Of a stretch of DNA of 10,646 bases, positions 5,791-10,646 are shown in pieces. Position numbers and translations under genes: made by a program. The stretch is from NCBI GenBank assembly GCA_004557805.1, contig SFFS01000081.1, positions 1 to 10,646 of the forward strand. The letters are read 5' to 3'. This DNA is from Clostridiales bacterium. Lineage in GTDB: Bacteria; Bacillota; Clostridia; Christensenellales; Aristaeellaceae. The stretch's first letter is position 1, and the number at the start of each line of letters is the position of its first letter. The notes beneath the pieces were generated by a model. That model saw nothing but the letters and a program-made list of their open reading frames with translations. It did no database searches and was not told the origin of the DNA.

Positions 5791-6993
5791 TTATATGTTT
5801 TCCGTATTTGCAAGCGCCTTTTCCCTGTCGGCCGCGCGCAGAACGGCCGCGATCGGCTCATTCGCCGCAAAGCGGCCGTAGAGCCGCAGCGCGCATTCGC
5901 TGATAAAATCGCCCGCATCCAGCCCGGAAAACGTGCGCAGCGCTCCGGCGGCGTTTCCTTCCGTCTGCTCCGCGCCCTGTTCGGCCAGATACTGCCGCAG
6001 CGCCGCCGCAATGCCCAGGCACAGATAAACGGGCTTCCCGCCCTGTTCCTCCACGCTGCGCGCCGCGCCGACAAGCCGGTCGTTTGCCGCCAGCTTGCGC
6101 GGAACGTCCGCGCCCACGCGCGCGCACGTATCGTCGAGGCCGGGGTTCTGAAAACGGTAGAGCAGATTCACGGCGTGCTCGTGCAGCTTCACCGGCGACG
6201 CGCCGTATTTTTTTGAAAGCGCGGTAGCGCTTTCCAGAATCGCTCCGTTTACCAGCAGCCGGATTTCCGGCACGGCAATCGCGTCGCGGATCAGCGCGAT
6301 GTTCAGATATTCTCCCAGATACGCCGTCACCGCGTGCGCCATGTTGTGGTTGTACAGTTTGCGCTCCACATAGTAGCGGAACGGCGAATGCGGCACGAGA
6401 TTCCGCACCGGCGGAATCGGCCCCTTGAACGCGCTGCTGTCCACCGGCAGAAAGAAATACGGCTCCGTGCAGATGCGCAGCGGGTGGTCGCCCTTCATTT
6501 CCGGCGTCTGCGCCGGCACCATGCGCCCCACCGACGTTTCCACAAGACCGATCTGCTCCATTTCTTCAGCGGTAAGGTATTGCCGCAGCAGCCCCTCGAG
6601 ATACGCGTCCGCATCCATCAGGTTTTCGCAGATAAGAATATCCAGCGGCCCGCGCCCGGCAGCAAGACGCGCCTTCACGCCCGCCGCAAGGTTCGGCGCA
6701 ATGAACCGCAGCGCCTTCGCTCCCACCGACGTGCAGAGGAATTCGCACTCCGCAATCGCCCGCGCCGCGGCGTCCGCGTCGTTTCCATTCACGGCGCTGA
6801 TGTTTTCCACCCAGGTTTCCTCGCTCGTCACGCCGTCCGACGTGCACACGGGATAGCGCCCCAGCGCGTTGATCGCGTCGATCACATCCTCCGCAACGTC
6901 GATAAACGTCACATGATATCCGGAATGCGCCAGCAGCGCGCCGATAAACCCTCGCCCGATATTCCCCGCCCCGTACATGACAGCCGTTTTCAT
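5791..6993 (-). CDS. mtlD: Mannitol-1-phosphate 5-dehydrogenase family (MtlD-like polyol-phosphate dehydrogenase)
   Basis: This 400-residue NAD-dependent enzyme of the polyol long-chain dehydrogenase family would interconvert mannitol 1-phosphate and fructose 6-phosphate, or a related polyol phosphate. The N-terminal dinucleotide site is MYGAGNIGRGFIG (6-18), with D32 after beta-2 as expected for NAD. The C-terminal domain carries the catalytic K-x4-N-x2-H motif as K212, N217 and H220 in KLYNHNMAH, followed by AVTAYLGEYLN. TSVGRMVPAQ (153-162) is also typical. The start is ATG at 6993; the next in-frame ATGs upstream (7020, 7029) fall on the predicted transcription start and -10 box. No mannitol PTS gene is nearby; the divergent neighbour is xylulokinase, so the real substrate could be a pentitol derivative rather than mannitol 1-phosphate. 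Family assignment is strong, substrate less so. Confidence 0.88.
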   Translation of the reverse strand: MKTAVMYGAGNIGRGFIGALLAHSGYHVTFIDVAEDVIDAINALGRYPVCTSDGVTSEETWVENISAVNGNDADAAARAIAECEFLCTSVGAKALRFIAPNLAAGVKARLAAGRGPLDILICENLMDADAYLEGLLRQYLTAEEMEQIGLVETSVGRMVPAQTPEMKGDHPLRICTEPYFFLPVDSSAFKGPIPPVRNLVPHSPFRYYVERKLYNHNMAHAVTAYLGEYLNIALIRDAIAVPEIRLLVNGAILESATALSKKYGASPVKLHEHAVNLLYRFQNPGLDDTCARVGADVPRKLAANDRLVGAARSVEEQGGKPVYLCLGIAAALRQYLAEQGAEQTEGNAAGALRTFSGLDAGDFISECALRLYGRFAANEPIAAVLRAADREKALANTENI

Positions 6994-7027
6994 TCGCCTG
7001 ATTCTTCCTCTGCGCATTATTCGATTC

Positions 7028-7057
7028 ATTATATCATACGGGCGCTGAAAGCGCCAA
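7028..7057 (-). promoter_or_regulatory. Predicted promoter of the mtlD-like gene
   Basis: On the minus strand, TTGGCG (7052-7057) and TATAAT (7028-7033) are 18 bases apart, with TGA directly before the -10 (an extended -10). The start point would be near 7021, leaving a leader of about 27 bases. Confidence 0.7.
7041..7055. promoter_or_regulatory. Palindrome inside the mtlD promoter (candidate operator)
   Basis: GGCGCT (7041-7046), GAA, AGCGCC (7050-7055) is a perfect 6-bp inverted repeat. It covers part of the -35 and the upstream spacer of the mtlD promoter and lies 9 bases from the xylB -35 (7064). A repressor dimer here would block mtlD and could affect xylB. No regulator gene is visible next to it. 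It could also simply be a short GC-rich hairpin. Confidence 0.5.
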
Positions 7058-7063
7058 TCGATA

Positions 7064-7093
7064 TTGACGCTGCTTTTTCGGTTATGATATAAT
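7064..7093 (+). promoter_or_regulatory. Predicted promoter of xylB
   Basis: TTGACG (7064-7069) and consensus TATAAT (7088-7093) are 18 bases apart, with TG at 7085-7086 forming an extended -10. The start point would be near 7100, about 25 bases before the ATG at 7126. It is the strongest-looking promoter in the window. Confidence 0.75.
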
Positions 7094-7125
7094 CTTTACA
7101 AACCCAACAGGGAGTGAGAGAACGT

Positions 7126-8622
7126 ATGAAATACATTCTGGGCGTCGATCTGGGCACGAGCAGCACGAAAACCGTGCTTTTCGATCAGAGCGGCCGTCAG
7201 GTCTGCGAAGCGACGCGCGCCTATCCGCTCTATCAGCCGCACAACGGCTGGGCCGAGCAGGATCCGGAGGACTGGTACCGCGCGGGAATTGAAACCATTC
7301 GCGAGGTAATGGAACGCTCCGGCGTATCACCGGAGGACGTGACGGGCCTCGGCATTTCCGGGCAGATGCACGGGCTTGTGCTTCTCGACGAAGCGGGTTC
7401 CGTGCTGCGCCGCTCGATCATCTGGATGGATCAGCGCACGGCGGCCGAATGCGAGGAGATTACGCAGCGCGTGGGCGCGAAGCGCCTCATCGACATCACC
7501 TGCAACCCGGCGCTGACGGGCTTCACGGCCTGCAAGATTCTCTGGGTGCGCAGGCACGAGCCGGAGCTTTTCGCGCGCTGCCGGCACATTCTGCTGCCGA
7601 AGGATTATCTGCGTTACCGGCTAACGGGCGTTTTCGCCACGGAGGTTTCCGACGCGAGCGGCATGCAGCTGCTCGACGTTCCGAACCGCCGCTGGTCGCA
7701 GGAGGTTCTCGACGCGCTCGACATCGACGAAGCGATGTTGCCGAAGGTCTTTGAATCGCCCGACGTCACCGGGTATATTACCGCGGAAGTGGCAAAGCTG
7801 ACCGGCCTTTCGACGCGCACGGCCGTCGTAGGCGGCGCGGGCGATAACGCGGCCGCCGCCGTCGGCACCGGCGTGGTACGCGATGGGCGGGCGTTTACCA
7901 CCATCGGCACCTCGGGCGTAGTGTTCGCGCACACCGACCGCATGGCGCTCGACGCGCAGGGCCGCGTGCACACGTTCTGCTGCGCCGTACCGGGCGCGTG
8001 GCACGTGATGGGCGTTGTGCAGGCCGCCGGGCTTTCGCTGCAATGGCTCCGCAACAACTTCTATCCCGACGACGCGCATTACGCGCTCATCAATCGCGAC
8101 GTCGCCGGCACGCCCATCGGCGCGGACCGGCTGATCTATCTGCCCTATCTCATGGGCGAACGCACGCCGCATCTGGACGCCGACTGCCGCGGCAGCTTCG
8201 TCGGCCTGACGGCGCGCCACACCCGCAAGGAAATGGCCCGCGCGGTGATGGAAGGCGTAACCTGCGCGCTGAACGACTGCATGAACGTGCTGCGCGGCAT
8301 GGGCGTATCCCCCGCGCAGATGGTAGCCTGCGGCGGCGGCGCAAAAAGCCCGCTGTGGCGGCAGATGCTGGCCGACATGTACGGCTGCCCCGTCTGCACG
8401 GCGGCAAAAGAAAACAGCGCCGCGCTGGGCGCCGCAATCCTCGCGGCCGTCGGCACGGGGCTGTATCCGTCGGTGCCGGAAGCGTGCGACGCGATTCTCT
8501 CCTATGGCGAACCGCTCGCGCCGGATGCGGCGCGCACGGAGGCTTACGGGCGCGTTTATCGCGTCTACACCATGCTCTACCCCGCGCTGAAGGACGTATT
8601 CCGGGAACTGAAGACTATCTGA
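7126..8622 (+). CDS. xylB: Xylulokinase (FGGY carbohydrate kinase)
   Basis: This 498-residue FGGY kinase phosphorylates D-xylulose to xylulose 5-phosphate with ATP, feeding the pentose phosphate pathway. The N-terminal phosphate loop is GVDLGTSSTK (6-15) with D8. GQMHGLV (79-85) contains the M81-H82 pair typical of xylulokinase substrate sites, WMDQR (100-104) is a family landmark, and GGAGDNAAAAVGTG (236-249) carries the catalytic base D240. TTIGTSG and ACGGGAKSPLWRQ are the ATP-binding signatures. Length matches XylB. ATG at 7126 is chosen over a GTG at 7114 because the latter overlaps the AGGGAG/GAGAG ribosome binding region. It diverges from the mtlD-like gene. No xylose isomerase is in the window, so the xylulose may come from a pentitol. 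Ribulokinase or gluconokinase is less likely given the MHG motif. Confidence 0.93.
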   Translation: MKYILGVDLGTSSTKTVLFDQSGRQVCEATRAYPLYQPHNGWAEQDPEDWYRAGIETIREVMERSGVSPEDVTGLGISGQMHGLVLLDEAGSVLRRSIIWMDQRTAAECEEITQRVGAKRLIDITCNPALTGFTACKILWVRRHEPELFARCRHILLPKDYLRYRLTGVFATEVSDASGMQLLDVPNRRWSQEVLDALDIDEAMLPKVFESPDVTGYITAEVAKLTGLSTRTAVVGGAGDNAAAAVGTGVVRDGRAFTTIGTSGVVFAHTDRMALDAQGRVHTFCCAVPGAWHVMGVVQAAGLSLQWLRNNFYPDDAHYALINRDVAGTPIGADRLIYLPYLMGERTPHLDADCRGSFVGLTARHTRKEMARAVMEGVTCALNDCMNVLRGMGVSPAQMVACGGGAKSPLWRQMLADMYGCPVCTAAKENSAALGAAILAAVGTGLYPSVPEACDAILSYGEPLAPDAARTEAYGRVYRVYTMLYPALKDVFRELKTI

Positions 8623-8667
8623 AAAGCCTCGCGGCGGGAAAACTCGTTTCCCCGCCGCGCTTTTCAG
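8619..8667. terminator. Bidirectional terminator between xylB and thiN
   Basis: A long, slightly bulged stem pairs CTGAAAAGC...GCGGCGGG..AAA with TTTCCCCGCCGC..GCTTTTCAG. The GC-rich core is flanked by AAAA on the left and TTTT on the right, so both strands see a hairpin followed by a T-run. The left arm includes the TGA stop codon of xylB (8620-8622). Confidence 0.75.
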
Positions 8668-8713
8668 GCAATACCGTATCATTCGCGCAAAGGATACGGT
8701 ATTGCCTTTATTT
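8666..8713 (+). terminator. Second terminator, overlapping the thiN stop codon
   Basis: A perfect 15-bp stem, AGGCAATACCGTATC (8666-8680) with its complement at 8693-8707, around a 12-base loop, is followed on the plus strand by TTATTTC. The T-run contains the complement of the thiN TAA stop (8708-8710). It would stop leftover xylB transcripts; on the minus strand it forms a 3' hairpin without a T-run. Confidence 0.7.
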
Positions 8714-9325
8714 CATCTTTGAAAGCAGTACCATCAGAACGCCTTCGCCCACGCTGACGCGCGCGTCGCCGCGCCATTCGTTGCTCACGCCGATGGGAAA
8801 CGCGTTCGTCAGCGTCGCGCCGGCAAGCGGATATTTCACGCCCTCCGCCGTCACGTTCCGGCACGTGTCCGACAGCGCGAGCAGCGTAAGCGAATAGCCC
8901 GGCCTTTCCGGAATCACGACCGACGCATTGCTGAAAAGCTGCGCGCGGTTGTCCTCATCGATGATTTCAACGGCTGCGCCGTTTTTTACGGCGAACGCCG
9001 CCGCCTGCAGATTGCCCAGCAGATGATCGAGCCTGCCGCCGAACGCGCAATAGAGCGCGATGCGCTTCCACCCCTCGTCGACGGCGCAGCGAACGGCCGC
9101 CATGGTGTCGGTGTCGTCCTTTTCGGCGGGCAGTTCGAGCCGCGGCACGCCGTCCGGGATTTTCCCCTGATAAGAGTCGAAATCGCCCACGAGCAGATCA
9201 GGCTTCACTTTGCAGCGCTGCGCGTAGGCCAGCCCCTGATCGCAGGCGATGACGAACGCCGCTTTTTCAATATTTTCCAGCGGCGAGAACGCGCCGCCCG
9301 AGATAATCGCGCAGAAATCTTCCAT
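8708..9325 (-). CDS. thiN: Thiamine diphosphokinase (thiamine pyrophosphokinase)
   Basis: This 205-residue enzyme transfers pyrophosphate from ATP to thiamine, making the coenzyme thiamine diphosphate in the cytoplasm. The start is ATG at 9325 behind GGGAGG. Family motifs run in the expected order: ISGG (8-11), ACDQGL (27-32), GDFDS (47-51), the Mg-binding AEKDDTDT (67-74), GGRLDHLLGN (96-105) and SNEW (181-184). Length is normal for bacterial ThiN. The frame remains open upstream into rimI, but that extension is a different reading of rimI DNA. It has its own promoter and lies after the rimI terminator, so it is probably independent of tsaB-rimI. No TPP riboswitch was recognised in the leader, which fits a salvage kinase acting on imported thiamine. 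Confidence 0.94.
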   Translation of the reverse strand: MEDFCAIISGGAFSPLENIEKAAFVIACDQGLAYAQRCKVKPDLLVGDFDSYQGKIPDGVPRLELPAEKDDTDTMAAVRCAVDEGWKRIALYCAFGGRLDHLLGNLQAAAFAVKNGAAVEIIDEDNRAQLFSNASVVIPERPGYSLTLLALSDTCRNVTAEGVKYPLAGATLTNAFPIGVSNEWRGDARVSVGEGVLMVLLSKMK

Positions 9326-9355
9326 AATTCCTCCCGGTCTTTTCCGTCGGTTTTC

Positions 9356-9384
9356 TTTATACCGCTTTTTGCGCCGCAAAACAA
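9356..9384 (-). promoter_or_regulatory. Predicted promoter of thiN
   Basis: On the minus strand, TTGTTT (9379-9384) and TATAAA (9356-9361) are 17 bases apart, placing the start point near 9349 and leaving a leader of about 24 bases to the ATG at 9325. Confidence 0.6.
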
Positions 9385-9407
9385 GTCCGTTTTTTCGGCG
9401 CGTTTGC

Positions 9408-9441
9408 AAAAAAGCCCTCCGCGCGGTTTTCCCGTGCGGAG
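9408..9441 (-). terminator. Intrinsic terminator of the tsaB-rimI operon
   Basis: A 10-bp stem (9417-9426 with 9432-9441, one G-T wobble) around TTTTC is followed on the minus strand by GGCTTTTTTGC. It begins 27 bases beyond the rimI stop codon and separates rimI from thiN. Confidence 0.88.
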
Positions 9442-9468
9442 AGCGGAGCGTTCCGTTTTCGTGCGCGT

Positions 9469-9951
9469 TTACAGCGCCGCTTCGTCCTCTTCCGGCTGCG
9501 GCAGATGCTCGCAGACCATCAGCAGCGCGTCCTCCTGGTTGTCCTCGTAGTAGCGCTTGCGGTAGCCCACGTCGATGAACCCCACCTTGCGGTACAAGCT
9601 CTGTGCGCGCAGGTTGCTGCGGCGCACCTCCAGATCCATCCACAGGCAGCCCTCGTTCGCCGCGGCCTGCATCAGCGCGCGCGTAATCTTTTCGCCGTAG
9701 CCGTTGCCGCGCATATCCTCGCGCACGGCGATGTTGGTGATGTGCGCCTCGTCGATCACAAGCCACGTGCCCGCGAACGCGATAATCTCTCCATTCTTTT
9801 CCGCCACGAGATAGCGCGCGCATTTGTTCTCCGTCACCTCGCGCTCGAACGACTCGCGCGACCACGGCATGGCGAACGTCGCCTCTTCAATGGCGTGCAC
9901 GCCGTCCACGTCGGCCAGCGTCATCGGCCGGACGACAGGTTCACTCGGCAT
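9469..9951 (-). CDS. rimI: Ribosomal protein bS18-alanine N-acetyltransferase (GNAT family)
   Basis: This 160-residue GNAT protein would acetylate the N-terminal alanine of ribosomal protein S18 using acetyl-CoA. MPWSRESFEREV (28-39) is the RimI-type N-terminal segment; ITNIAVREDMRGNGYGEKI (71-89) holds the acetyl-CoA pyrophosphate loop R-G-N-G-Y-G; LEVRRSNLRAQSLYRKVGF (107-125) and RKRYYED (131-137) are close to RimI consensus. The C-terminal PQPEEDEAAL tail is acidic. The gene overlaps the end of tsaB by 11 bases in another frame, indicating coupling. RimI beside TsaB is a common arrangement, often followed by tsaD, but here a terminator ends the operon. Some RimI proteins acetylate other targets, so exact substrate is inferred. 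Confidence 0.92.
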   Translation of the reverse strand: MPSEPVVRPMTLADVDGVHAIEEATFAMPWSRESFEREVTENKCARYLVAEKNGEIIAFAGTWLVIDEAHITNIAVREDMRGNGYGEKITRALMQAAANEGCLWMDLEVRRSNLRAQSLYRKVGFIDVGYRKRYYEDNQEDALLMVCEHLPQPEEDEAAL

Positions 9952-10636
9952 GTCCCTGTGCCTCCCGCGCTTCGCGCTCCCGCTCTGCCTGCGGCTTGCG
10001 CAGATAATACGGCGCCACTTCGCGCCAGCCGACGGCCGTCTCGGGGCGTTCGCACGCGATCAGCGCGGCGTTAGCCGCCCGAAGATTCATATCGCTCTCC
10101 TGCGCGAACACAGCGCGCTCGCCCATCGCCTGTGCAATCGCCTCGCGGTGCGCCTGCGCTCCGTCGCCGAGGAAGCAGCAGGCCGCCTCGTCGGGCAGCG
10201 CTTCCAAAAACTCGTCCAGCTTCATCGCGCCGTCGGGCAAAATCTTCTCGCCGTCCCAATAGGCCGCGGCGTACACCTGACCGGCGCGCGCGTCCTGCAT
10301 CGGGCAGATCACGCCTTCAAAGCCGCCCGCGCCGCGCGCGATCGCCTCCAGCGCGTTCACCGGCACGCAGGGCTTCTCCAGCGCATGGCACAGCGCCTTG
10401 GCCGTTTCCACGCCGATGCGCACGCCCGTAAACGACCCCGGCCCGACCGTCACGGCCAGCGCGTCGAGCTGCGAAGGTTCGGTCCCCTGCGCCTGCAGCG
10501 CCGCGTCGATCATCGGCATCAGCCGCTCGGAATGCGTATGTCCCGTGCGCTGAAAGCACTCGTATACGATTTTGCCTTCGCACGCAATCGCTACGCTCAG
10601 GGACGGCCCTGTGGAATCAATCGCCAGCAGCGTCAT
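9941..10636 (-). CDS. tsaB: tRNA threonylcarbamoyladenosine biosynthesis protein TsaB
   Basis: This 231-residue protein is the TsaD partner in the complex that transfers threonylcarbamoyl to A37 of ANN-decoding tRNAs (t6A). Family motifs are LAIDSTG (4-10), HSERLMP (35-41), the diagnostic GPGSFTGVRIG (65-75), MQDARAGQVYAA (113-124) and YLRKPQAE (211-218). Length is typical. The ATG at 10636-10634 is preceded by AGGTAG (rc of 10641-10646), right at the window edge, so the promoter and any upstream tsaE lie outside. Its last 11 bases overlap rimI. The C-terminal tail after the YLRKPQAE motif is highly charged (EREREAREAQGH). Confidence 0.95.
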   Translation of the reverse strand: MTLLAIDSTGPSLSVAIACEGKIVYECFQRTGHTHSERLMPMIDAALQAQGTEPSQLDALAVTVGPGSFTGVRIGVETAKALCHALEKPCVPVNALEAIARGAGGFEGVICPMQDARAGQVYAAAYWDGEKILPDGAMKLDEFLEALPDEAACCFLGDGAQAHREAIAQAMGERAVFAQESDMNLRAANAALIACERPETAVGWREVAPYYLRKPQAEREREAREAQGHAE

Positions 10637-10646
10637 AAATCTACCT

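Noticed and set aside
7621..8682. 353-codon minus-strand open frame antisense to xylB.
   Set aside because: Composition is that of a shadow of codon bias, it crosses the bidirectional terminator, and it shows no domain.
9326..9468. Possible TPP riboswitch ahead of thiN.
   Set aside because: The leader from the predicted start point is only about 24 bases and no thi-box-like conserved core was seen.
9326..9865. N-terminal extension of thiN into the rimI region, giving a 385-residue frame.
   Set aside because: The extra residues are an out-of-frame reading of rimI; the ThiN domain starts cleanly at 9325 with GGGAGG before it.

Overview
The window reads as ordinary chromosomal sequence from a GC-rich member of the Bacillota, probably a clostridial lineage. 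The signs are strong AGGAGG-type ribosome binding sites, sigma-A-like TTGnnn/TATAAT promoters, intrinsic hairpin-plus-T-run terminators, a BMP-type (PnrA/Nup-like) ABC importer, a LipO/YtcQ-like family 1 solute-binding lipoprotein and a tsaB-rimI pair. The order or genus cannot be fixed from the sequence alone. High GC at third codon positions leaves long open frames antisense to nearly every gene; these were treated as shadows. No rRNA, tRNA, CRISPR array, insertion sequence, phage gene or riboswitch was seen, and there is no gene-free stretch over 300 bases.

Layout. (1) 1-1457, minus strand: the start of a sugar/nucleoside ABC ATPase that runs off the left edge, preceded in the transcript by its BMP-family substrate-binding protein, with an intrinsic terminator between the two and a promoter with nested inverted repeats upstream. 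(2) 1458-4791, minus strand: an apparent operon of a family 1 solute-binding lipoprotein, a two-helix membrane protein of DUF3137-like build and a short Ppx/GppA phosphatase, with short or overlapping junctions. (3) 4792-5613: a divergent promoter pair, then tcdA on the plus strand. (4) 5614-5790: a convergent intergenic stretch packed with hairpins. (5) 5791-8622: a divergent pair, mtlD-like polyol-phosphate dehydrogenase (minus) and xylulokinase (plus), with mirror-image promoters and a palindrome inside the mtlD promoter. (6) 8623-10646: tandem terminators, then thiN (thiamine diphosphokinase), rimI and tsaB, all minus; tsaB and rimI overlap.

Functional themes are nutrient uptake (two binding proteins), polyol/pentulose catabolism (mtlD, xylB), tRNA position-37 modification (tsaB helps make t6A, tcdA converts t6A to cyclic t6A), ribosomal protein acetylation (rimI), cofactor synthesis (thiN) and polyphosphate or (p)ppGpp-related phosphatase activity (ppx).

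I did not find a clearly new biological system. The least explained unit is the operon of an apparently orphan binding lipoprotein, a DUF3137-like membrane protein and Ppx. The best regulatory observations are the two compact divergent promoter regions, the candidate operators and the stop codons buried in terminator hairpins.
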